Shown: in pieces, positions 25,086 to 33,197 of the stretch
How positions within the stretch are numbered: the first letter of the stretch is position 1
Layout: every line of letters begins with the position of its first letter
DNA from: Anaerohabitans sp964387285
Lineage (GTDB): Bacteria > Zhuqueibacterota > Zhuqueibacteria > Residuimicrobiales > Residuimicrobiaceae
Direction: 5' to 3'
Length of the DNA stretch: 64,000 nt
Assembly: GCA_964387285.1 (NCBI GenBank)
Contig: CAYLWO010000004.1
Location: 62,001 to 126,000, forward strand
The notes under the pieces: generated by a model
Told to the model about the DNA's origin: nothing
The model's input: only the letters and a program-made list of their open reading frames with translations
Database searches by the model: none
Made by a program: the position numbers and the translations under genes

Positions 25086-28000
25086 TCAAGGCCTGTCGCA
25101 AGCCCGCACCGGCACGGAATTGTTATTTTCGTTTATTTCCTGAACAGCATTTCGCTGATCCACTGTGGCATAGATCAGCCCGCTGTTCAGTGCATCAACA
25201 TCCACCTTAAAATGAACCGTATGCACGCGCGGTTCCAGATCCAACGGAGCGTCCAGTACGGGGATCATTTGCCGGCAAAGAATTTTATCTGCTTGCTTGG
25301 CGACCCGACTATGCAAAACCACCTGAACATTGCGAGCCCCGGCGCTGCCGATATTATGCACCGTTATGGATACGGTGTACCGGTTGCTGTTGGATTGCGC
25401 CTGCACTCTGATATCCTGAGGGCCTAAAGCCAAATCGGGCAAGGGATGTTCATCGGCAACAGCAAACCCTTTCTGTCTCTTGAGATCGATGCACGTGGCG
25501 CTGCCGGCTGACAGGATTATTTTTAAAAGAAAGGGGCGTTGCGCAATGGCCAGCGATTCGTGGATCTCGACGCGATCCATTTCCAGATTCCAATCAGCAT
25601 CGACTCCCTGCGACAGCGAATAGATGCCTGGTTGCAGTCTCCACAGGGCCAGGGTGACCGGCCTGGTTTCCCTAAAAGGATTCCAGACCAATACCCGCAT
25701 GCGCTCCGGCGCAGCGCTCAATACCAGCGCCGTCATCTCTTCATCCAAACCGTACCAGGTCAAAGGATAAAAAGGATAAAAACCGTCATTGAACGAGACG
25801 CCGGTGTACATGGACTCCAGGTGAGCAGCTGCCCAATTTTTCGCCTGACGGTGATCGGCGATATCGATGCGGTCGGTAAAATAACCCTCTGCCCTTAAAA
25901 GCTCGCCCTGGCACAAAAGCGATTCGCTCATGCCTTTGGCATTTGCTGCAAGTAAAGACGGCTTTTGGCTGATCACAAATTTGACGTAATCGGAGCCAAA
26001 TCGGGACAGAAGAGAATCTTCATGGGTATGCCCGGTAACCATTCGCCACACTTCCAATATCTCGCCCAGAGCAGAAGAGTGCGCCAACCGCTGTGCAACC
26101 CACGCTTCACTGCCGGCGGTAACCGTGTCTTCCGCCGCGTTCGGATATTGTTTCAATAAACGGATGGCTGTTTCCACCGGTTGTAAATATTTAGCGTCGT
26201 GAAAAAGATCATAGGCCGCCAAAAATTGCAGCAGCATTTGATGACCACCGCTGAAATTATAATAGGACCAGAACATATTCGGTTGATGCCATGCATCACC
26301 ATAGGGGCTGACGGCATCGTCGTCAAAACGGATGGCCGGCGGTACGACTCCGGCCGGTTTGCCGCGATCCGTGCGCAGGCAATCCTGCAACCAGGCGTCG
26401 CACCATTCACGGAGAAATTGCATGGCAAACGGGTGGCGATTGTACCACGCCAACCAGCGCAACGCCTGGACCGTGCGCGTGTTCATGGGTACATCACAAT
26501 CCCGCGGAGGTCGCTGATCCATCTGTGTGGCAGAGTACCAGGAGGATTTGAAATGACGATGTCCTTTTTGATTGATCCCGGTCCATAAATCACGCAAGCC
26601 TTTGACGCTTTGCATGCATCGTTCCACATAGACCGGATTGCCGTAATCCAGGCCGATCATCATCGGCTGCGTATCTGCCACCGGTTCCGCGGCATGTTCC
26701 ACATCACGAACCTTGGCTGAGAAACCGTTGGCGATCCAGCCGGAATGCCAGATGCCGTTGACCAAACGTTCCATGCCTAACAGCGCCAGTGAATCATTTA
26801 ATGCGAGGCGGCTGACCGGCCACCAGCGCAACATCTCCACATCGTCGTCGTACTTGCCGCCAAACTCGCCGTTATCGGCCTGACGGTTTTGCACCCAGTA
26901 ATGCAATAATCTCTGCAAGCCTTGCATGGCTTTGACCGACTCGAGCGCCCAGGCGGGCACATCGGCCTGGGCTTGCAGCTTTCGTTCTTGATCAGGACAG
27001 AACTTGACGCCGAGAAAAGTCAACAAGGTCCTGTGCTGTGGATAATAGGACAAAAGTTCCTGGAAGCACTCGTCACTGCGCGCAAGCAATCGGGCTTCAT
27101 GCTCTTCTACCCATCCATGATAACAGAGTTTGCCGATCTCCCATAACACACGGTGATAGAGAGGGTGTTGCGGCAATCGTACCAGCATTTCCCAGGAGCG
27201 AGCCGCAAAATCCTGGCGTTCGAAAATGCCGGCCTGAGTCTGTGCAACCGCCCAGTCCCAGCCGGCCATTTTATAATAGCTGTCAGCTTGCAGAAAGGTG
27301 TTCAGATAATGCAAATGAATAGCAACGGCTTGCGGTTTTTTGGGCCTTTCCAACTGCAACAGTCGCAGGGCCCATTCGAGAAGCGGTCGCGGTTGCTCGA
27401 TCTCTAGCCTTCCGGCCAATGCCATGAGCCAAAACGCTTTTTCATAGCCAAAAAGTGAATCCGGAATCACTTCAATCAGCTTTTGTGCGGCAACGACACG
27501 TCCGCCATTGAGCAGCCGCAGGATCAACGCGGCGTTGGGACCTTGCAAATTCATACGGGCAGCGAGTTGGCCGTTTTGCATGGTCAATGGACCGGGATCG
27601 TCAGCGTAGATAGACACACCGCTCACTGTCGTCGGCTGATCGCGTGCGGTTACGGAAATGGTCAATCCCGGTTTTTGCAGATCCACACGCGCCATCAGGA
27701 ACCAATTATCCGGCGGTTCATCGCCTTCGGCATTCAGACGATATGGCAACAGCTCCGTGGCCACCAATTGCTCGTTAAAACGAATGCTGCCGTGCCAGGC
27801 GCCCAGACGGCCGCCATCCATAATCAGATGAATGACATAGTGACCCGGTTCCAGATCCACCTGAAAGGAGAGCAGCGAATCAGCAGCAAGGCCATCCCGG
27901 GAAACCTCATCCTGCAGAGTAAGGGTTTCTGCCTTGAAACTGCGCACCCGGCGGGTCAGGAGCCCATAGCCCACACCCTTTTCATAAAACGAATGTTCGA

Positions 28001-28139
28001 AAACAAAACGGCAGGAATGAACTGCAGGATTTTTCTGCGGAGCAAAATCAAAGACCAGTTTGTCGGTAAGGAGTGACGCCGCTTGCAGCCCTTGCAGGGA
28101 TAGCAAGCATAAGAAAATAACTTTTGAAAAATCTATCAT
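25086..28139 (-). CDS. Large secreted toroid protein with C-terminal CARDB-like domain
   Basis: Family not recognised overall. The 1,017-aa product has a signal peptide (FLCLLSLQGLQAAS). Residues about 25-180 form a beta-rich domain (KLVFDFAP, VDLEPGHYVIHLIMDGGRLG) resembling the carbohydrate-binding malectin-like segment of some lyases. The central 600 residues are helical hairpins with Trp/Tyr-rich loops (VEMLRWWPVSRLALND, WHQPNMFWSYYNFSGGHQML). The last 100 residues (VSITVHNIGSAGARNVQVVL, VQEINENNNS) look like a CARDB adhesion domain. It probably acts on or binds the locus polymer outside the cell; no catalytic residue can be named. Confidence 0.75.
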   Translation of the reverse strand: MIDFSKVIFLCLLSLQGLQAASLLTDKLVFDFAPQKNPAVHSCRFVFEHSFYEKGVGYGLLTRRVRSFKAETLTLQDEVSRDGLAADSLLSFQVDLEPGHYVIHLIMDGGRLGAWHGSIRFNEQLVATELLPYRLNAEGDEPPDNWFLMARVDLQKPGLTISVTARDQPTTVSGVSIYADDPGPLTMQNGQLAARMNLQGPNAALILRLLNGGRVVAAQKLIEVIPDSLFGYEKAFWLMALAGRLEIEQPRPLLEWALRLLQLERPKKPQAVAIHLHYLNTFLQADSYYKMAGWDWAVAQTQAGIFERQDFAARSWEMLVRLPQHPLYHRVLWEIGKLCYHGWVEEHEARLLARSDECFQELLSYYPQHRTLLTFLGVKFCPDQERKLQAQADVPAWALESVKAMQGLQRLLHYWVQNRQADNGEFGGKYDDDVEMLRWWPVSRLALNDSLALLGMERLVNGIWHSGWIANGFSAKVRDVEHAAEPVADTQPMMIGLDYGNPVYVERCMQSVKGLRDLWTGINQKGHRHFKSSWYSATQMDQRPPRDCDVPMNTRTVQALRWLAWYNRHPFAMQFLREWCDAWLQDCLRTDRGKPAGVVPPAIRFDDDAVSPYGDAWHQPNMFWSYYNFSGGHQMLLQFLAAYDLFHDAKYLQPVETAIRLLKQYPNAAEDTVTAGSEAWVAQRLAHSSALGEILEVWRMVTGHTHEDSLLSRFGSDYVKFVISQKPSLLAANAKGMSESLLCQGELLRAEGYFTDRIDIADHRQAKNWAAAHLESMYTGVSFNDGFYPFYPLTWYGLDEEMTALVLSAAPERMRVLVWNPFRETRPVTLALWRLQPGIYSLSQGVDADWNLEMDRVEIHESLAIAQRPFLLKIILSAGSATCIDLKRQKGFAVADEHPLPDLALGPQDIRVQAQSNSNRYTVSITVHNIGSAGARNVQVVLHSRVAKQADKILCRQMIPVLDAPLDLEPRVHTVHFKVDVDALNSGLIYATVDQRNAVQEINENNNSVPVRACDRP

Positions 28140-28202
28140 GCATGTGCTTTCTTTCTGTACCGAGTCCTGGACTGCGAGATTAAAGCAACAGGAATCGAGG
28201 GA

Positions 28203-29417
28203 TCAAGCGTCTTTATTCAATTTTAATTTTTCCATAGCCTGTTCATCGACCTGCAGGCCGAGACCCGGTCCTTGCGGCATCAGCAGATAGCCGTCTTTGA
28301 ATTCGATTTGATTCTGAAACAAGGAGGTTAATCCGAGTTCCCCCCGTGCGCCGGCATACTCTTGTACACGACAGGCATTGGGGATGGAACCGACCAGCTG
28401 CAAACTGGCGGCCGTGGCCAACGTCGGGCGTGTGTTATGGGTCATGATAAATTTATCAAACGCGTGCGCCAGGGCGGCAATTTTTCGATTTTCGGAAAAA
28501 CCCGCACACTTTATTAAATCCGCATTAATGATATCGACCTGACCGATCGTCATCAGATCCCGCATTTGCCATTTGTTGAATTCATGTTCACCGGCCATGA
28601 CCGGAATATCCAGGGCTTTTACAACCTGGCGTAATCCGGCATAGTCGTGATAGGAAACCGGCTCCTCAACGGCAGCGATGTTGAAATGCTCAATCAATTT
28701 ACGGCTGACGGTTATGGCTCTGGCCGGCGTATAGCCGTTATTATAATCGACAAACAACTCGACGCTGTCGCCGATCATCTTGCGCACGGCCGCCACCACC
28801 GCAAAGGTCGGATCCGGGTCCGGATCCACATCCAACTGCCGTATTTGCATGCGCACCTTGACGGTCTGGTAGCCCTGTTCAACGAAACCCGCAGCCAGCT
28901 GCGCCATTTCCTGCGGCGATCGCATGCCGCTCTTGCCGCCGCTGCGGCCAAAGCTGCCGTAGACGCGAACGCGATCAAGCTGATAACTGCCGCTAAGCTT
29001 GTGCACCGGCAGATTCAGCAGTCGCCCTTTCAAATCCCACAACGCATTATCCACTCCGGCAATGGCGCCGGGCAGCAAACCCGTTGTACCGGCATCCTCT
29101 CCGCGAAAGTACATGCGCATCCACAAATATTCGCTGTCAAATGGATCCTGGCCAACGACCTCGCGTTTGCAGATCTGCTCGATGACCTCGGCAGTCAATT
29201 TTGGATAATCATGATCGGCTTCACCCCAGCCGGAAACGCCGGTGTCGGTGGTAATTTTTACAAAAGTGGCATTTTTAAAAACATACGGTTTGACATCGGT
29301 AATTTTAAAACCGGAAACTTTTTCCCCGGCAAAGCCAAGCGACCGTCCGGTTGCGGCTGCGGCAACGCCTCCCACTCCCAGGAACGCGCGTTTTATCATT
29401 TGTCGACGAGAATACAT
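28203..29417 (-). CDS. Mandelate racemase/muconate lactonizing-type enzyme, Tat-exported
   Basis: An enolase-superfamily protein of 404 aa with a twin-arginine signal (MYSRRQMIKRAFLG then AAAATGRSLGFA). Superfamily features are visible: a KVRM segment in the second strand, metal ligands in FVDYNNGY, VEEPVSYHDY and MAGEHEF, and a late MTHNTRPTLA. Members dehydrate sugar acids such as galactonate or rhamnonate, or racemise. An exported version is unusual, because sugar-acid dehydration is normally cytoplasmic; the start at 29417 is supported by the GGTCAGG before it and by the classical RR motif. It lies 63 bp upstream of the large toroid gene. Confidence 0.86.
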   Translation of the reverse strand: MYSRRQMIKRAFLGVGGVAAAATGRSLGFAGEKVSGFKITDVKPYVFKNATFVKITTDTGVSGWGEADHDYPKLTAEVIEQICKREVVGQDPFDSEYLWMRMYFRGEDAGTTGLLPGAIAGVDNALWDLKGRLLNLPVHKLSGSYQLDRVRVYGSFGRSGGKSGMRSPQEMAQLAAGFVEQGYQTVKVRMQIRQLDVDPDPDPTFAVVAAVRKMIGDSVELFVDYNNGYTPARAITVSRKLIEHFNIAAVEEPVSYHDYAGLRQVVKALDIPVMAGEHEFNKWQMRDLMTIGQVDIINADLIKCAGFSENRKIAALAHAFDKFIMTHNTRPTLATAASLQLVGSIPNACRVQEYAGARGELGLTSLFQNQIEFKDGYLLMPQGPGLGLQVDEQAMEKLKLNKDA

Positions 29418-29489
29418 AGGACCTGACCTTAATTTTAGTCTAGCATGCCTGTCCGTAATAAACAAGCATATACGGATTACACAACAGGA

Positions 29490-30548
29490 TTATTTTGTCC
29501 CGGCCATGGCGATCCCAAGATTTGGAGCACAATCCCAATTCGGGTGATCCGTAAGATTGAGAAGGTTGGCTCCGGAAATATCCATTACATGGATATCTGA
29601 TTGACTGAAGGAAACAGATTCAAAAACAATCCGTTTTCCGTCCCGGGTAAAAGACGGATTCTGATTCAGGAGGTTCAATTGCGGGGTGAGCAAGCGGACC
29701 TGTTGCTTGTCCAGGTCATAGATCATAACATCCAGGTAGCGCATGCCGCGCTGATTCGATAAAAAGAGCACCTGTCGGCCATCAGGGGAAAAACTGGGCA
29801 AAATATCGTGATAGCGACTCTTCCATAACGTGATGGCCTGGCGTCTTGAAACGTCGAGCATATAAATATCGGAATTGCCTTCTTGGGAAGCACTAAAGAC
29901 GATTTTTTTACTGTCCGGTGAGAAACAGGGGGAACGGGCATCCAGCGATTCATCGGTCAAGCATGTATTTAAAGCGCCGTCAACACTCATGACGGCGACG
30001 CGACCGACCTCGCCTTTTTTAGAAGTAAAAGCAATGCTGCGGCCGTTCGGGGAAAAACAGGGATCGTATTCATCAAAAGCATCAACCGAAAGTTTGCGCC
30101 GCGATGATCCGTCGGCATGCATGCAGAAAATTTGTCGATGGGAGCCAACCTGATCACAAAAAACAATGGAACGGCCATCAGGCGAGAATCGAGCCTGGGG
30201 ACGATCCGTAGATAATTCCGTCAACAAAACCGGATGACCGCCGCGAACCGGCAAAAGATACAGGGCCGGCTGTGCCGCGGCCGTGCCGAGATACAGAATT
30301 TCTGTTCCATCCGGCGAGAGCATGGGCGCGGAGATGCTGCGTATGCCGACGGTTCCGTGCGACGCCTTAACCGCAGAGCCGTTGTCCAATGCCATAGTGT
30401 AAATGTGAAAAGATCCAGCAGCCGCATCACGATTGGATAGAAAGACGATCTGTTCTTTACAGGCTTGGTGCGGATCCGGGCAACCTACCAACAAAGCCAG
30501 ACAAGAAAATAATAGCGCATGTCGAATATAGTGTGGATTCAGATTCAT
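29490..30548 (-). CDS. TolB-like beta-propeller lipoprotein
   Basis: A 352-residue lipoprotein: the signal ends in LLVGC. Six or seven PD40/WD40-like repeats follow, each with a SPDGxxI core: SPDGTEILYLG, SPDGRSIVFCD, SPNGRSIAFTS, SPDSKKIVFSA, SPDGRQVLFLS, TRDGKRIVFES. This forms a propeller like the C-terminal domain of TolB. Some proteins of this type are oligogalacturonate lyases (PL22), but the conserved PL22 histidines are not evident to me, so I leave it as a binding or scaffold protein. It ends 72 bp before the Tat-exported dehydratase and begins 18 bp after the barrel gene. Confidence 0.83.
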   Translation of the reverse strand: MNLNPHYIRHALLFSCLALLVGCPDPHQACKEQIVFLSNRDAAAGSFHIYTMALDNGSAVKASHGTVGIRSISAPMLSPDGTEILYLGTAAAQPALYLLPVRGGHPVLLTELSTDRPQARFSPDGRSIVFCDQVGSHRQIFCMHADGSSRRKLSVDAFDEYDPCFSPNGRSIAFTSKKGEVGRVAVMSVDGALNTCLTDESLDARSPCFSPDSKKIVFSASQEGNSDIYMLDVSRRQAITLWKSRYHDILPSFSPDGRQVLFLSNQRGMRYLDVMIYDLDKQQVRLLTPQLNLLNQNPSFTRDGKRIVFESVSFSQSDIHVMDISGANLLNLTDHPNWDCAPNLGIAMAGTK

Positions 30549-30566
30549 CAGTCATCGTCTCAAAGA

Positions 30567-31319
30567 TTAGAATAGATAATAACCCAGCCTGACGGTGAAC
30601 ATAGCCACCGATCGATCCTCCCCCAGGATGGCGTTCTGACGGCTGTAAATTTCCGGAAACAATTTTTCAGAGAGCACTTTTTCGCCTTCAAAACGCGGCG
30701 TACGCATATTCATATACTGAAGGCCGATGTGAAAACGACGCCGAAAATCGACGCCCAGATCGTACAAGAATCCGAAATCGCGGGTGAAATCATAGCTGGT
30801 TTTTTCCACTACGATCCCTTGCACGACAGCGGTTCGCGAGGCGGCTCTGGTCAGATTGATGCCGGCCTGAAAAGAGCCGGACACGCTCCAGGTTCGATTC
30901 AACACCAATCGACCACGAATTCCGGACAATAACGGAATATTGTACCACCTGCCGATCTGAAAATCCACCGGGCCCTGATCACCCAGTTGTTTGGAAAAAG
31001 CGGCTTCCAGATCACGGTCCTTGCCGCCCTGGGTTAATACTTGCAAGCTCAATACCCAATAGATGCCGTTGGTTTTTAACGGCATATCGAGTTCCGCCCC
31101 CATACCCAGACCAATTGCCGCCAATCCCACTTTATCGCCGATATCAAAGCCCGAGCGCCGCGTCAGATGCGGATCGTGGCCGATGGATTTTTGGAAATCT
31201 CCAGTCGGCTGAACGAATGCACCAAAGGTTAACAGCGACAATCCGGAATCTTGAGCACTGGTTCGGATAACCACACCCAGCAGAACGATCCCGATGAGAG
31301 AGATCCGTTTATACATCAT
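30567..31319 (-). CDS. Outer-membrane beta-barrel protein
   Basis: A 250-aa exported protein (signal MYKRISLIGIVLLGVVIRTSAQ) with alternating hydrophobic strands and a terminal aromatic (VRLGYYLF), as in outer-membrane barrels. Strands such as IGLGMGAELDMPL, RRFHIGLQYMNMRTP and FTVRLGYYLF suggest eight or ten strands. No specific family can be named. GGGAG lies five bases before the ATG. A strong terminator-like hairpin separates it from the upstream beta-helix gene, so it may have its own promoter. Confidence 0.72.
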   Translation of the reverse strand: MMYKRISLIGIVLLGVVIRTSAQDSGLSLLTFGAFVQPTGDFQKSIGHDPHLTRRSGFDIGDKVGLAAIGLGMGAELDMPLKTNGIYWVLSLQVLTQGGKDRDLEAAFSKQLGDQGPVDFQIGRWYNIPLLSGIRGRLVLNRTWSVSGSFQAGINLTRAASRTAVVQGIVVEKTSYDFTRDFGFLYDLGVDFRRRFHIGLQYMNMRTPRFEGEKVLSEKLFPEIYSRQNAILGEDRSVAMFTVRLGYYLF

Positions 31320-31331
31320 GACAACTCCCGT

Positions 31332-31406
31332 TTTTAAAAAAAACACTGAGGCAGGATTTCTTGTTCTTCTCGGTTCAAGATTGTATAGTTGACCATCCTG
31401 CCTCAG
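31332..31406 (-). terminator. Intrinsic terminator after the beta-helix gene
   Basis: On the minus strand a perfect 12-bp stem (CTGAGGCAGGAT at 31406-31395 with ATCCTGCCTCAG at 31357-31346) encloses a 37-base loop and is followed by TGTTTTTTTT. It lies 10 bases after the stop of the beta-helix gene and may cut the TonB receptor/beta-helix transcript from the downstream genes. Confidence 0.65.
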
Positions 31407-31415
31407 CAGGTGCTT

Positions 31416-33071
31416 TTATTTCAACAGCAGCATTTTGTGCATCCGCACTTGATTGTTCGATTCTAAACGATAAATATAAAGCCCGCTGGCCATGAGGCGG
31501 CCGGCTTCATCGCGACCATCCCAACCTACGCTATGCGGTCCGGCCGTTGCCGTTTTGTTCAGCAGGGTTCTGACCTTTTGTCCCAAACCATTATAGATGT
31601 CAAGACGAACCGGAGCGGTTGTGGACAACCGAAAGGAGATGGTGGTTGATGGATTAAACGGATTGGGGTAGTTACTCAGCAAGGCAAATTGGTTCGGCGA
31701 TGCCTGATGCTCATTTTTCCAGACAACACCGGTTTGCAACTGTTGCCAAACAGCTTTTTTATCCGGGAACCAATTCAAATCGCCTGCCGGCAATCCGCCG
31801 TCGGCATGGGTATAAGCCTTGGCACTTGTGGGATAATCGAAATTATAATCATCTTCAGCAGGCCCGAACGTCTGTGGATTTTCGGTCAACGTGCCTACGC
31901 CGTTGCGATCCGAGCGCAGATCCGGATTATTCAAATTGCTGCGCGCCGTATTCCAACGATGCTCAATATAGGCCAGCATGACAGCCGGATCCGGGGCATC
32001 GGCCAGCGCCACATTTTCATAAATGTTGTTTTCCTCGTTCATGTTCGGATAGGTGTCGATGAATCGTTTGCCGCGCTGATCAAAAAACGTATAGGCCGTC
32101 AAACTGTCTTTTTTGCTTTCCAGCCAGGCCAACCATTGCGATGTCCAGCCCATGACATTGTTGCGAATCGTATAGGTTCTTTTATCGTCTGTGGCCAACG
32201 CGGGTGCTTTGAGCGTATCAATAGGAATCACCACCTCGTTGAGCGTATCGGATTTAGCGCGACCTTCGTAGCCGAAATCAATCAACAGGTTGTTGGTAAA
32301 AATACAGTTGACAGCTCGATTGACGTCGAACTCGCCGTCATTGGCAGCGGTCTGATACAAGGTGGTGTGATCCATGATAAACGTTTTTATCAGACCATCG
32401 CCGCTGCGCAAGGGATCGCTGGAACTGGTCTGAAAAGTGCAATTCTGCACAAAAATGGTGTCCTGGGTGTTGCCGCGTGTATCCAGAAAACGGCCGTTGT
32501 TGGGATCCGCCAGCAGATAGGAATTGCGCACATAGCAATCCATGACAAAAACCTTCTGACCTTCAGCGTTCATACGAATAAAATTCTGCGCATCGCCGTC
32601 CATGTAGCAGTTTTTGATGACAAAGCGTCCGTTTTTCTTGTCCAGGCGGAACATATTTTCTTCGCATTGATTGCCGAGGTTGTCCATCCCGCTGATATAC
32701 ATTCCTTCCCAATAACCGTCTGTACTGGGACGAAAAACGCGCAATCCTTTACCGGTTTGCGTGGCGATGGGGATCAGGACCGGGCGAGGGGCTGTGCCCT
32801 TGGCTGCGACAATGCGCAATGGAACGGACCCGAATCCGCGAATGGTGCCGTTTAACAAGTAATAGCCGCCGCGCTCGAGACGGTACACACGGTTTGCATT
32901 CTTGGGCACGCCCCCAACCAAAGTATCTCCTTGTATGGCGAGGTTGAGCGTTTCATAACCTTGCGCTACATCCAACGTATCTGCATCCTGAGCAAACACG
33001 CTTGGAACCGCCAAAAGCATCAGGGCCAGGCTGAAAAAAATCGGCCAAAAGTTCGTAGCTGTAACTTTCAT
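31416..33071 (-). CDS. Surface beta-helix protein with C-terminal sorting domain
   Basis: A 551-residue exported protein (signal ending VPSVFAQ). Residues about 60-290 are repeated short strands (MFRLDKKNGRFVIKNCYMDG, VFVMDCYVRNS, IFVQNCTFQTSS), typical of a right-handed parallel beta-helix as in pectate lyase or DUF4957-type proteins. The last 90 residues begin LLSNYPNPFNPSTTISF and end SGLYIYRLESNNQVR, a FlgD-like/type IX secretion sorting domain. No lyase catalytic residues are certain. It follows the TonB receptor on the same strand and may be a surface glycan-binding or lyase partner. Confidence 0.85.
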   Translation of the reverse strand: MKVTATNFWPIFFSLALMLLAVPSVFAQDADTLDVAQGYETLNLAIQGDTLVGGVPKNANRVYRLERGGYYLLNGTIRGFGSVPLRIVAAKGTAPRPVLIPIATQTGKGLRVFRPSTDGYWEGMYISGMDNLGNQCEENMFRLDKKNGRFVIKNCYMDGDAQNFIRMNAEGQKVFVMDCYVRNSYLLADPNNGRFLDTRGNTQDTIFVQNCTFQTSSSDPLRSGDGLIKTFIMDHTTLYQTAANDGEFDVNRAVNCIFTNNLLIDFGYEGRAKSDTLNEVVIPIDTLKAPALATDDKRTYTIRNNVMGWTSQWLAWLESKKDSLTAYTFFDQRGKRFIDTYPNMNEENNIYENVALADAPDPAVMLAYIEHRWNTARSNLNNPDLRSDRNGVGTLTENPQTFGPAEDDYNFDYPTSAKAYTHADGGLPAGDLNWFPDKKAVWQQLQTGVVWKNEHQASPNQFALLSNYPNPFNPSTTISFRLSTTAPVRLDIYNGLGQKVRTLLNKTATAGPHSVGWDGRDEAGRLMASGLYIYRLESNNQVRMHKMLLLK

Positions 33072-33197
33072 GTCTCACTCCAAGTTGGTTTGATGAAATA
33101 CGGCGACAAACCCGAGCAGAATAAAGTTTGTCGGCTTTGGCGAAAAATTGACGTGTCTATGTGCCGTCATCACCTCCCTCAGACAATAGCTTTAGAT

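Noticed and set aside
29490..30548. Oligogalacturonate lyase (PL22) for the propeller protein
   Set aside because: The propeller repeats are generic PD40 type and I could not find the histidine set expected of PL22, so it was left as a TolB-like lipoprotein.
31689..32855. A 388-codon open frame on the plus strand
   Set aside because: It lies wholly antisense to the beta-helix surface protein, whose signal peptide, repeats and sorting domain are unmistakable. The antisense translation has no domain pattern.
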